Shown here in pieces: positions 21,886 to 30,403 of a stretch of DNA of 39,312 nt. The notes below the pieces were generated by a model, which was given only the letters and a program-made list of their open reading frames with translations, made no database searches and was not told the origin of the DNA. Positions within the stretch are counted from its first letter, which is position 1; every line of letters begins with the position of its first letter. Source of the stretch: a virus; the IMG/VR virus record IMGVR_UViG_3300033145_000694, positions 1 through 39,312 of that record. The stretch is one strand, 5' to 3'. The position numbers and the translations under genes were made by a program.

Positions 21886-23371
21886 AGAAGCCGTGCAAGA
21901 ACACCCCGGCAAACCGGATCACTTCCGTGATATTTACAAAAAAAAACCGATAACATTAATTAAAACATTTTATCCTCAAATACTATGGCCTAAAAAGTTT
22001 AGACGAATATTTGCGCAAATATGGTTAGGCAAGGCAGGAAAGAAAGTTATTATTACTGGACCACGTGGAGGTGGTAAAAGTGTATTGATGGGAGCGCTTG
22101 GTTTTTCGTTTTGGTATCTACGCAAATATTCAGTTGTAGACATGGGCGGATCACTCGCGCAATCAAAAATAGTATATGGTTATTTTTCAAATATAGTTTA
22201 TTCGATTAAAGCGGCGCTCGGATTTTGCAAAAAAGATCCATTAATGGAACATACCGAAAGTAAAGAGGGAAACTATTTCAAAGCATTGCCAGCATCGCCG
22301 AAAGCAGTCCGCGGACCTCATCCGGATATATTGCTTGCCGATGAAGTTTGTGAAGCTAAAGATGAAATTGTGGGCGATGCTTTGCCAATGGTCACTTCAA
22401 GCGAAAATCCTTTGACAGTTTTAACAAGTACATTCCATAAAATATTTGGAGCTTTCCAAGAGATATGGGATCAAGCAGATGAATTGGGATACACTCGTTT
22501 TTCTTGGGATATTTTTGATGTAGTAAAAAGTTTTGATCCGAATATTTGGAACGATCCAAAGCTAAATAGATTAATACCAGACTTAGATAAATTAAAAGAA
22601 TTGGCAGGAGGAAGAATAGGAGATCCAGAGGGTTGGGTTCGCATTGAAAATGTAATTGATGCATGGCAAGGTAAGAGATCTATTGATTGGTTTCTTGTAG
22701 AATTTATGGGAACACGACCAAGCGCAAGCGGTTTGGTTAACGATCCGATTGATGTTGAGGCGGCAGTATTTGATATTTTAGAAAAAGAAGTGTATAGTTA
22801 TATCAAAGGCGCGGAAACTATCGGAGGCATTGACTGGGGATTTTCAAGCATGACGGCAAACGTTGTTTTTATGAAGCATCAAGACGATGTCAAAGTTCAA
22901 CTAAAAAATAGAAATTATACACAAGTCGCAAGCGAGATTATTATTGAAGACGCTTGTGAAGATGTAAAAAAGTACGGCATTTTAAGATATTATTGTGACA
23001 GTGCAGGAAAGTTTGAGAATGAAGCATTTAAACGGGAACTTAAAAAAAGACGTTTAAAATGTAAAATAGTTGAAGTAGTGTTTAGACAAGAAAAAGAAAT
23101 GATGCTAGGAAACTATCGCGCGCATTTCCAAAGAAGAAAAATAAAAATACCGATTGAATGTAAAGAAGCAAAATGGCAACACAAGCGATACAGATATATA
23201 CCAGGAACAGATAAGCCAGTCAAAAAAGATGATCATATTCCAGACGCAACAATGTGCGCATTCCAACATTGGCCATTAGGAAAAGATCCTCAACATTTTA
23301 AAGATTTACCAGACCACGACAAAACAGTATTGCCGACAATATCAAAAGGCATACTTGACAAAAAGTTTTAA
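21824..23371 (+). CDS. Large terminase subunit (TerL)
   Basis: The ATG at 21824 gives 515 residues; a TTG at 21788 would extend it by 12. Walker A is GPRGGGKS (79-86), Walker B is ILLADEV (169-175; Asp173, Glu174), then the coupling motif TSTFHK. The nuclease part starts with IGGIDWGFSSM (about 335), and the C-terminal DDHIPDA (about 480) gives another metal-binding aspartate. The protein drives packaging with ATP and cuts the DNA. It is well placed between TerS and portal. Confidence 0.9.
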   Translation: MIHLPILSQKQKARELLIQIKEAVQEHPGKPDHFRDIYKKKPITLIKTFYPQILWPKKFRRIFAQIWLGKAGKKVIITGPRGGGKSVLMGALGFSFWYLRKYSVVDMGGSLAQSKIVYGYFSNIVYSIKAALGFCKKDPLMEHTESKEGNYFKALPASPKAVRGPHPDILLADEVCEAKDEIVGDALPMVTSSENPLTVLTSTFHKIFGAFQEIWDQADELGYTRFSWDIFDVVKSFDPNIWNDPKLNRLIPDLDKLKELAGGRIGDPEGWVRIENVIDAWQGKRSIDWFLVEFMGTRPSASGLVNDPIDVEAAVFDILEKEVYSYIKGAETIGGIDWGFSSMTANVVFMKHQDDVKVQLKNRNYTQVASEIIIEDACEDVKKYGILRYYCDSAGKFENEAFKRELKKRRLKCKIVEVVFRQEKEMMLGNYRAHFQRRKIKIPIECKEAKWQHKRYRYIPGTDKPVKKDDHIPDATMCAFQHWPLGKDPQHFKDLPDHDKTVLPTISKGILDKKF

Positions 23372-23391
23372 AAATTATATAAAACTTATAT

Positions 23392-25755
23392 ATGGCAAAA
23401 GATAAAGAAAACAAAAAAAAGCCAAGCAGCAAACCTCTTGGAGTTTCCGGGACAGATATTTTTGATGGAATTATCACAGAAGAATATAACTCGGAACTTT
23501 CAGACATTAAAGGCATAAAGATCTATGATGAAATGAGGAGATCAGACGCAACGGTGCGTGCTGCTATCTCTGCAACACAATTACCAATCAGGCGAGCAAG
23601 TTGGTTCGTCAAAACAGCAAGCGAAGATGAACGAGATATTGAAGTGCGCGACTTTGTTGAGTGCGCTTTATTTGATGAAATGTCTATCACTTGGGCAGAC
23701 TTCTTAAGGCAAGCATTATTGATGTTGCCTTTCGGTGTAATGTTATTTGAAAAAGTATATGCAGTAAAAGAAATAGACGGCAAGAATTATATTATTTGGA
23801 AAAAATTTGCACCGCGTATGCCAAAGAGTATTACCACTTGGGAAACATCAGACGGAAAGCCAGGTGTGCAACAATTGGATTCAACCGGTCATAGCGCATC
23901 AATACCAATGGAAAAATTGCTCGTATTTGTAAATGAGATCGAGGGAGAGAATTGGTGGGGCGTTTCTTTGCTCCGGGCCGCATATAAACATTGGTATATA
24001 AAATCAAATCTTGAAAGAATTGACAGTGTAGCACATGAACGGCAAGGGCTTGGAGTTCCTTATGTTACATTGCCGGATAATCATACTGCTGCAGATGTAA
24101 CCAAAGCAAAGAACATTTTAAAAAATTTACGCGCCAATGATAGAGGTTATCTTTTGGAATACGATGAGCTTGCAGTTGAGTTTAAAGATATGAAAGCAAA
24201 CACAACAAGAGATCCTCACAAAAGCATTTCATATCATAACAGAGAAATTGTCTTATCAGTATTGGCACAGTTTTTAGATCTAGGAAGCAATGGCGGCGGA
24301 AGCCGCGCATTGTCAGAAGATCACACAAGTTTATTTTTACAATCACTAGAAGCAATAGCAAATAGTTTTAAGGATGTTGTAAATAAATATGCAATAAAAG
24401 AACTTGTTGATCTTAATTTTGATAATGTAGATATTTACCCAGAACTTGATTACAGCGGAATTTCAAGAGTAGATGCCGGGAAATTATCAACAGCATATCA
24501 ACGCTTTACTCAATCCGGAGGACTCAAAGCAACAAAAACAGATGATCAATATATTAGAGGTTTGCTTGGACTCCCAGAAAGAACAGATGAAGATGAAGAT
24601 GTTGAAAAGGAAAAAGCAGAAAGCAAAAAGATTGATGATGAATTAGAAGAAATGGAAATGTCAGAATTAAAACTAAAAAAAAAAATAGATCAAGGAGAAA
24701 TAAGAACGAAAATAAAAGCGCGGATTGATTCAATGGACATGGCAGAACAATTGGACTATGTACATAATAAAATTGAAACAATAAAAGATTTTAAAAAACA
24801 CAGAAAATTATTTTCAATGATACTCATAGAACTGCGAGAACGAATGAGCATGTTGACCTGGCGGCAATTTCAAGAGAACAATGATTTTAAAAGTTGGAGA
24901 AAACTAACCTTTGCAGAAAAAAAAGTAAACTTCAAAGGTATTCAATCAAAGATGGATAGCCTAGAAAAAAGTTTAACCAATGAAAGCAGAACGCTATTAA
25001 CAAAAGCAAAAGAAGATTATTTAAAAAGATTAACACCCGCATTAGAAAAAAAAGATACAATCGCAATAAAGAAATTAGAATTAAAATTTATCAATGAATA
25101 TACAAAAGTCTTAAACAAGCAAATGAAAGGTGCGTACGATTTTGCTAAAAGTAACGCCGCGCGAGAAATGGGAGTGAAGCCGCCAACAAGCAATGCAAAT
25201 GTAATACGGTCAATTAATATCGGCGCAGATACAATTGCAAGCAAACAAGCAGAGCAAATCGTTTCGGAAGCAAAAATAGTATTGGCAGACAGAATGGCAA
25301 AGGGCGAAAATGTACCAAAAACAATTGGGGCAATGGAAGTAGCAATCGCAAAGACGATTGAAAAAGTAACAAGAGATACAAGCTCAATCGTAATTGCCGG
25401 ACATATCAATCTTGGGCGTAGAACTGTATTTGAAAAAAACGCAAGTAAAATATACGCATTGCAAAGATCAGAGATATTGGACGCAAAGACATGTAACTTC
25501 TGTCTTTCCATAGATGAAAGAATTATTGAACTAAACGATCCACTAGGAAAGATTGGAACTTTCCACAGTAATTGCCGGGGAATATGGGTTGAGATATTAG
25601 AGGAAGAAGAAGAAAAACCAAAAATCACAGGAGTGCCGAATAGCATACGCGACAGAATAGGCGATGCAACGAACGAACTTTTGCAACCCAAAAAACCAAT
25701 TATCAAAAAAAGCAGTGCGGCCGCCAAGGCAATAAAAAATAATAAAGCAGGATAA
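23392..25755 (+). CDS. Portal protein (Mu gp29/DUF935-like) fused to MuF-like minor head domain
   Basis: A 787-residue fusion. The first about 420 residues match the DUF935 portal type: RRSDATVRAAISATQLPIRRASW, LLMLPFGVMLFEKVY, FVNEIEGENWWGVSLLRAAYKHW and SVLAQFLDLG. A charged linker with a coil (about 400-500) follows. The last part has the MuF/SPP1 gp7 signature near residues 700-735, with CNFCLSIDERII and FHSNCRGIWVEI. The portal is the DNA gate of the head; the MuF domain is carried at the vertex or injected. Fusion of both is unusual but seen in some phages. It runs from 20 bases after TerL. Confidence 0.85.
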   Translation: MAKDKENKKKPSSKPLGVSGTDIFDGIITEEYNSELSDIKGIKIYDEMRRSDATVRAAISATQLPIRRASWFVKTASEDERDIEVRDFVECALFDEMSITWADFLRQALLMLPFGVMLFEKVYAVKEIDGKNYIIWKKFAPRMPKSITTWETSDGKPGVQQLDSTGHSASIPMEKLLVFVNEIEGENWWGVSLLRAAYKHWYIKSNLERIDSVAHERQGLGVPYVTLPDNHTAADVTKAKNILKNLRANDRGYLLEYDELAVEFKDMKANTTRDPHKSISYHNREIVLSVLAQFLDLGSNGGGSRALSEDHTSLFLQSLEAIANSFKDVVNKYAIKELVDLNFDNVDIYPELDYSGISRVDAGKLSTAYQRFTQSGGLKATKTDDQYIRGLLGLPERTDEDEDVEKEKAESKKIDDELEEMEMSELKLKKKIDQGEIRTKIKARIDSMDMAEQLDYVHNKIETIKDFKKHRKLFSMILIELRERMSMLTWRQFQENNDFKSWRKLTFAEKKVNFKGIQSKMDSLEKSLTNESRTLLTKAKEDYLKRLTPALEKKDTIAIKKLELKFINEYTKVLNKQMKGAYDFAKSNAAREMGVKPPTSNANVIRSINIGADTIASKQAEQIVSEAKIVLADRMAKGENVPKTIGAMEVAIAKTIEKVTRDTSSIVIAGHINLGRRTVFEKNASKIYALQRSEILDAKTCNFCLSIDERIIELNDPLGKIGTFHSNCRGIWVEILEEEEEKPKITGVPNSIRDRIGDATNELLQPKKPIIKKSSAAAKAIKNNKAG

Positions 25756-25759
25756 TAAT

Positions 25760-25787
25760 TTGTCAAACTTTTAAAAAGTAGTATAAT
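25760..25787 (+). promoter_or_regulatory. Sigma70-type promoter before capsid genes
   Basis: TTGTCA (25760-25765), 16-base spacer, TATAAT (25782-25787). It lies just after the portal stop and 28 bases before the protease/scaffold gene, so it can raise capsid gene expression. Confidence 0.65.
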
Positions 25788-25815
25788 GAAATTGTAAAAT
25801 TATAAAGACCAAATT

Positions 25816-27072
25816 ATGAAAAAGAAAACAGCAAAAGAAATAAAAAAATTACCAATAGTATTCCAGATAGATCTGCAAACATTTTCAGAGAGTGGAGAAT
25901 TGCCAAAAGAAATACAAGTGTTGCCTATAGGAAAATGGAATCATCCAGCTTATGGACCTATTACAATAACGCGTGAAGATATAGAACAATTTAAACAAAA
26001 CTTTGATAATGGTCTTAGAAAAGATATACCAATTACAGCAGGTCATGAGAGTTTTGATGAAAAACCTGCAGTTGGTTGGTTTGTCGAACTAATCAATAAA
26101 GGTGGCAACGGTTTATATGCGTCAATAGAATGGACTAAAAAGGGAAAAACCCTTTTATCCGAAAAGTCTTACAAATACTTTTCGCCGGAGTTCTACTCCG
26201 AATATGAAGATCCCGAAACACGGGAGATACATGAAAACGTATTGGTAGGAGGCGCGCTAACCAACAAGCCATATTTTAAAGAACTTGAGGCTGTTGTCTT
26301 GAGTGAACAAATAATCAATAATAAATTAAAATTTAACGATATGACATTAGAAGAAATATTGGCAAAAAAAGTTGAAGAACTTTCAGCAGACGAAAAAACT
26401 TTTTTACAAGCCAACAAAGAACAATTAAGTGAAGAACAATTAGCAACTTTTGGAAGCGTTTTTGAAGATGAAAAAACAGAAGAAAAAACAGAGGAGAAGA
26501 CAGAGGAGAAGACAGAGGAAGAAAATACTGAAGAAAAAACTGAAGAAAAAGAGGAAGAAAAAACAGAGGAAAAAACCGAAGAAAAAACAGAAGAAGAAAA
26601 TACAGAAGAAAAGGTTGAAGCAAGCGAATTTAAAATGAATGAAAAAGGTGAAGTTATAATGACAGCAGCACAAGCAAAGGCATTGGCATCAAAGGCAAAT
26701 GCAGGCTATGAAGCAAGCGAAAAATTAAGAATGTCAGAAGTAAAAACAGCAAGTAACAAACTTGTCTTTTCGGAGCAGAACTCCAAAGGCAAGATTTTAC
26801 CAAAAAATGAGCAAAAAGTATTTAGCTTTATGCTCGGATTGACAGAGGCACAACGAAAAACGTTTGCCGAACTTGTGGACAGCATCCCAAGCAGTCAATT
26901 ATTCAATGAAAAAGGAAGCGGTCAAGTAGTCGAAGGATCAGCTCTCGCAGAGATTGAATCAAAAGCAAAGATTATGATGAGTGAAGATAAAGCACTCAAT
27001 TACTCCGATGCGGTAAATAAAGTTTGCAGTGAGAACAAATCTCTTGCAGAACGCTACGCGAAAGAACTATAA
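25816..27072 (+). CDS. Mu I-like prohead protease with scaffold domain
   Basis: A 418-residue protein. The N-terminal about 165 residues follow the Mu I protein type: GKWNHPAYGPITITREDIEQF, ITAGHESF, AVGWFVEL, SIEWTKKGKTLL, YKYFSPEF and VLVGGALTNKP. The ITAGH His and the ALTN region are the expected catalytic area. The rest (about 170-418) is a scaffold-like helical part including an acidic repeat stretch of EEKTEEKTE (about 218-268), then MTAAQAKALASKA and a last helical end. The protease is expected to cleave the scaffold and itself during head maturation. Confidence 0.8.
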   Translation: MKKKTAKEIKKLPIVFQIDLQTFSESGELPKEIQVLPIGKWNHPAYGPITITREDIEQFKQNFDNGLRKDIPITAGHESFDEKPAVGWFVELINKGGNGLYASIEWTKKGKTLLSEKSYKYFSPEFYSEYEDPETREIHENVLVGGALTNKPYFKELEAVVLSEQIINNKLKFNDMTLEEILAKKVEELSADEKTFLQANKEQLSEEQLATFGSVFEDEKTEEKTEEKTEEKTEEENTEEKTEEKEEEKTEEKTEEKTEEENTEEKVEASEFKMNEKGEVIMTAAQAKALASKANAGYEASEKLRMSEVKTASNKLVFSEQNSKGKILPKNEQKVFSFMLGLTEAQRKTFAELVDSIPSSQLFNEKGSGQVVEGSALAEIESKAKIMMSEDKALNYSDAVNKVCSENKSLAERYAKEL

Positions 27073-27100
27073 TTATTACTAAACAATTAATTAAAAATAT

Positions 27101-27478
27101 ATGTCACAAGCATTAAAAGAATTTGAACGTACAGGAGTTGCTGGAGAAGATTTATCAGCAAAACAATATTACATCGTTCAGCAAGATGCAAGCGGTAATA
27201 TTGAAGTTGGCGAGGGTGCAACAGATCTACTCGTTGGTGTGCTTCAAAATAAACCAGAAAGCGGGAAAGCAGCATTATATCGTTTCCTAGGCACGACAAA
27301 AGTTGTTGCAAGTACAGCAATCGCAATCGGGGCATTGGTAACAACTACTAATGCAGGCAAGGCAGTAACAACTACAACCGATAAGGATGTGGTAATTGGT
27401 CGAGCATTGGAAGCAGCCGGAGCAGATGGGGATATTATTGAAATACAATTGAGTATTTTTACACTATCCGCAGCATAA
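27101..27478 (+). CDS. Capsid cement/decoration protein (DUF2190-like)
   Basis: A 125-residue beta-barrel type protein. It contains LSAKQYYIVQQDASGNIEV, ATDLLVGVLQNKPESGKAALYRFLGTTKVVAS, IAIGALVTT and KDVVIGRALEAAGADGDIIEI, all in the order of DUF2190 decoration proteins. It follows the protease gene by 28 bases and precedes the capsid gene. It probably stabilises capsid hexamers on the outside. Confidence 0.8.
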   Translation: MSQALKEFERTGVAGEDLSAKQYYIVQQDASGNIEVGEGATDLLVGVLQNKPESGKAALYRFLGTTKVVASTAIAIGALVTTTNAGKAVTTTTDKDVVIGRALEAAGADGDIIEIQLSIFTLSAA

Positions 27479-27518
27479 GATAAAGCTGATTATTATTAAC
27501 TAATTAAACAATAAAAAT

Positions 27519-28436
27519 ATGTTAACAAGAACAGATGTCGTTGTAGATCCGGTATTGTCAAATATCTCTAAGGCATACCAGAATGAAATGTATGTTGCAG
27601 GGCAAATTTTGCCAACTGTCAAAGTTGCAAAACAAACCGGTAAATACTACATTTACGACAAAGCTAAATTCAGACGAAATGTAACAAAGCGTGCCGCTGG
27701 CGCAAAAGCCAACGAAGTTGAATATGGACTTTCAACTGCCAGTTTTGAAGCGGAAGATCACGCATTGAAAGAGAAACTACCTTGGGAAATTATTGATCAG
27801 GCAGATAGCGCATTGGCGCCAGAAACAGATTCAACTGAAAGTGTAACAGAACAGTTAAAGATTGATGCAGAAGTTGCATTGGCAACATCTATGGCCGCAA
27901 CAGGAACAATCACTCAAAATACTACTCTTTCCGGAACATCCCAATGGTCAGACTATACTAATTCAGATCCAATTGACGACGTAAAAACTGCAAGGCAAAC
28001 GATCCAAAAAGCAATCGGTAGAAAACCAAATACAATGATCATGAGTCAAGAAGTACTTGATACGCTTTCAGAACATCCAGATGTTATTGAAAAGATTAAA
28101 TATTCTCAACTTGGTACAGCTACGGAAGAACTATTGGCAAGACTTTTCAAGGTTGAAAAAGTTATTGTCGCAGCCGCTATTTACGAAACAGCCACAGAGG
28201 GTGCAACTTCAAGTATGGGCTTCATCTGGGGCAAGCATGCTTGGTTAGCTTATATCACGCCAAGCGCAAGACTAAGAAGCGTAACTCTTGGATTTACTCT
28301 TGAATATGACGCTGGAAAAGTTAAGAAATGGGATGATGAAGACGCGGAATCAAGATATATTCGTGTCAACAAGAATTACGTTCAGAAATTTGTAGCAGCA
28401 GAAGCTTGTTATTTAATTAAGAACGCTATAGCTTAA
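27519..28436 (+). CDS. Major capsid protein
   Basis: A 305-residue protein with HK97-type features: an N-arm (VDPVLSNISKAYQNEMYVAGQILPTVKVAKQ), an E-loop area with YGLSTASFEAEDHALKEKLP, the axis and peripheral parts (RKPNTMIMSQEVLDTLSEHPDVIEKIKY) and the C-terminal EYDAGKVKKWDDED followed by FVAAEACYLIKNAIA. Length is short but within range for non-HK97 minor groups. Placement after decoration protein supports the call. Confidence 0.85.
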   Translation: MLTRTDVVVDPVLSNISKAYQNEMYVAGQILPTVKVAKQTGKYYIYDKAKFRRNVTKRAAGAKANEVEYGLSTASFEAEDHALKEKLPWEIIDQADSALAPETDSTESVTEQLKIDAEVALATSMAATGTITQNTTLSGTSQWSDYTNSDPIDDVKTARQTIQKAIGRKPNTMIMSQEVLDTLSEHPDVIEKIKYSQLGTATEELLARLFKVEKVIVAAAIYETATEGATSSMGFIWGKHAWLAYITPSARLRSVTLGFTLEYDAGKVKKWDDEDAESRYIRVNKNYVQKFVAAEACYLIKNAIA

Positions 28437-28458
28437 ATTTAATTAAGCGCACATTACA

Positions 28459-28488
28459 CGGGACCGAGGGAATAATCCCTCGCTCCCG
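28459..28488 (+). other. Strong intergenic hairpin after capsid gene
   Basis: CGAGGGA/TCCCTCG (loop ATAA) extended by CGGGA/TCCCG across a C/C mismatch, with an outer GCGC pair at 28447 and 28494. No T-run follows. It may stabilise or end the abundant capsid mRNA. Confidence 0.6.
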
Positions 28489-28511
28489 GAGTAGCGCATA
28501 ACATAAAATAT

Positions 28512-29057
28512 ATGTCAAAAGACAGAAGATTTCCACAAAGAATAAGTTCCCCAGATTATAAAATGAAAAGGGGTACAGTTGTTAGACAAAACGCGCTAAC
28601 TGTTACTAAACTTTTAACAGCAGAGTTTGATACTGCTGGTAATGATAGTGCAGGAGTTTCAAACAAAACGATTGCAGCTCACGGTCTTGGTGTTTATTTG
28701 CCAGATAACGCAATCATAATCCGCGCATGGTATGATGTAATAACCACTTTTGAGTCAGCAACAGACGCAGGAACAATCGCAATTAAAGCTCAAACTGCAA
28801 ATGACTTGGTTTCGGCGCTTGCAATTTCAGACGGATCAAATATTTACGACGCAGGTTTGCACGGAACTACAACAGCAGGCACAACAACATTGACAGAAGC
28901 CGCGCCAAATACAAGAACTGCTATTGTCAACGCAACTGATATTGTTGCAGGATTTATCAAGTTAACCGCAGAAAGAGAAATTGTTTGTACTGTAGCGGTA
29001 GAAGCATTAACAGCAGGTAAACTTGTTATGTTTGTTGAATATGTAATAAGCGATTAA
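28512..29057 (+). CDS. Head or decoration protein (181 aa)
   Basis: A beta-rich protein with low charge after a basic N-terminus (DRRFPQRISSPDYKMKRG). It contains KTIAAHGLGVYLPDNAIIIRAWYDVITTF and KLTAEREIVCTVAVEALTAGKLVMFVEYVISD, typical of phage structural beta-barrels. It stands between the capsid protein and other decoration-like genes. No family name can be given. Confidence 0.5.
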   Translation: MSKDRRFPQRISSPDYKMKRGTVVRQNALTVTKLLTAEFDTAGNDSAGVSNKTIAAHGLGVYLPDNAIIIRAWYDVITTFESATDAGTIAIKAQTANDLVSALAISDGSNIYDAGLHGTTTAGTTTLTEAAPNTRTAIVNATDIVAGFIKLTAEREIVCTVAVEALTAGKLVMFVEYVISD

Positions 29058-29086
29058 AATCATTAATTAATAATAAATAAAAAACT

Positions 29087-29518
29087 ATGACAAAAACTTA
29101 TAAAGTAAAGTCAAATCTTAAACATGACGGTAATCTTTACACTAGAGGAAAAAAAGTTGAATTAGATGAAGAAGTCGCCATGCAATTACTAAACGATCAA
29201 GTTATTGTAGAGATCGAAAATGATATTGAGGAAGAAGAAAAAATCAGTCCACAACCGGCAGTAAACAATGTTAACAGAAAAGGAGAAGAAACAGACGGAG
29301 AGGCTAAAGTAGAACCGGGGAAAGTTACAAAGCCTCAACCAGGCGATGAAGTCAAAGACGACACACCGAAAAAATCAGAATACAAAGTCCTTAAAGGATT
29401 AGAATATCCAAGAGGAACAGTACACAATATTGATGATGTAATTGAACTAACAGATGAGCAAGCAAGCAAGTTTTCAGAGGGACTAATCGAAGAAATAGAA
29501 AAAGAAGATAATCTATAA
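29087..29518 (+). CDS. Protein with two related short domains (143 aa)
   Basis: The N-terminal (TYKVKSNLKHDGNLY, to about 45) and C-terminal (EYKVLKGLEYPRGTVHN, from about 101) units share the pattern of YKV, then GK or DD, VEL, EE or DE, A, L, and VEIE. A charged low-complexity linker (about 46-98) joins them. The unit resembles short proteins following the major capsid gene in other siphoviruses. A head-related or connector role is inferred. Confidence 0.5.
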   Translation: MTKTYKVKSNLKHDGNLYTRGKKVELDEEVAMQLLNDQVIVEIENDIEEEEKISPQPAVNNVNRKGEETDGEAKVEPGKVTKPQPGDEVKDDTPKKSEYKVLKGLEYPRGTVHNIDDVIELTDEQASKFSEGLIEEIEKEDNL

Positions 29519-29528
29519 AAAATCGGGT

Positions 29529-29552
29529 GGGGCTTACTAAAAAGTAAGCCCC
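29529..29552 (+). other. Perfect 9-bp hairpin, loop TAAAAA
   Basis: GGGGCTTAC and GTAAGCCCC around TAAAAA, 11 bases after the preceding stop. No T-run follows. Same loop as at 19795. Possible terminator or RNA-processing site. Confidence 0.65.
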
Positions 29553-29581
29553 TAGATAGATAATAATTTAAAAAAAAATTT

Positions 29582-30007
29582 ATGCACACAAAAATAGAAA
29601 CATTAAAAGCGTCAGGTGCAGTCGCGGCTGGAATTGTAACCGGGGACGCGATCAAACTACAGAAAGTTTATCAACAAGCAACAATAGTTCTTAATGTTAC
29701 AGCAGCCGCAACAGAAGTTGATGATACTCTTGATGTATATTTAGATACTTCTTATGACGGTGGAACAACTTGGGTTAACATTGCGCATTTTACACAAGTA
29801 CTTGGCAATGGTGGAGCAAAAGAATTTGCCGTCAATGTTATTAATAAAAATCCAGTTGCAGAAATTGATGTTGCCGCGGACGCAGCCGCAGGAACAATAA
29901 GAGCCTTATCTCTTGGAGATCGTATTCGTTACAGATCAGTTGCTGTTGATGCTGGCGGTACTGCTGCAGCATTTACTTTTGGATTAGTAGCATTTTTGAA
30001 CGAATAA
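29582..30007 (+). CDS. Structural decoration-like protein (141 aa)
   Basis: A beta-rich low-charge protein with TIVLNVTAAATEVDDTLDVYLDTSYDGGTTWVNIAHF, a pattern seen in bacterial-type Ig-like or decoration proteins (LDVYLDTSYDGGTTW). It is preceded by the hairpin at 29529. Assignment to head or tail is not possible. Likely an external capsid or tail decoration. Confidence 0.5.
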   Translation: MHTKIETLKASGAVAAGIVTGDAIKLQKVYQQATIVLNVTAAATEVDDTLDVYLDTSYDGGTTWVNIAHFTQVLGNGGAKEFAVNVINKNPVAEIDVAADAAAGTIRALSLGDRIRYRSVAVDAGGTAAAFTFGLVAFLNE

Positions 30008-30037
30008 GAAAAATAACAAGCCACTAAATTTAACTAT

Positions 30038-30394
30038 ATGGCAGATCAAAAAATCACAGGGCTTACAGAGTTAGCGGCTACTCCCGATGACGCTGATATT
30101 ATAGCCATAGTAGATGATGTGGCTGGAACTCCCGTGACTAAAAAAATAACGATAGCAAATTTGCTTGGAAACATTGGAATGCCAAAGCGAAACGAAACAC
30201 CAACAGGAATTATAGACGGAATAAATAAAGTTTTTACAATAGGAGAAACGCCGAAGACTGATTCGCTTCAACTCTTTCTTAATAGCGCATTTCAAACAGG
30301 TGGAGGAGAAGATTATACTTTAGTAGGAAAAACAATAACTTTTGTTAATGCTCCTGTATCAGGTAGTGTTTTGAAAGCATTTTATTATTACTAA
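30038..30394 (+). CDS. Fibre N-terminal-type small protein (118 aa)
   Basis: The N-terminus MADQKITGLTELAATPDDADIIAIVDDVAGTPVTKKITIANLL is the repeat-start pattern used by phage tail fibres and spikes to attach. The rest is a beta module ending in FYYY. It may be a separate attachment piece for the following fibre genes, which lack such a head-binding start. Confidence 0.55.
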   Translation: MADQKITGLTELAATPDDADIIAIVDDVAGTPVTKKITIANLLGNIGMPKRNETPTGIIDGINKVFTIGETPKTDSLQLFLNSAFQTGGGEDYTLVGKTITFVNAPVSGSVLKAFYYY

Positions 30395-30403
30395 ATTAAA
30401 TTT

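Noticed and set aside
26193-26673. Phe/Leu-rich - strand frames and a Lys-rich + frame in the protease/scaffold gene
   Set aside because: Made by the EEK-type repeat in the sense frame; composition is a direct by-product of that repeat.
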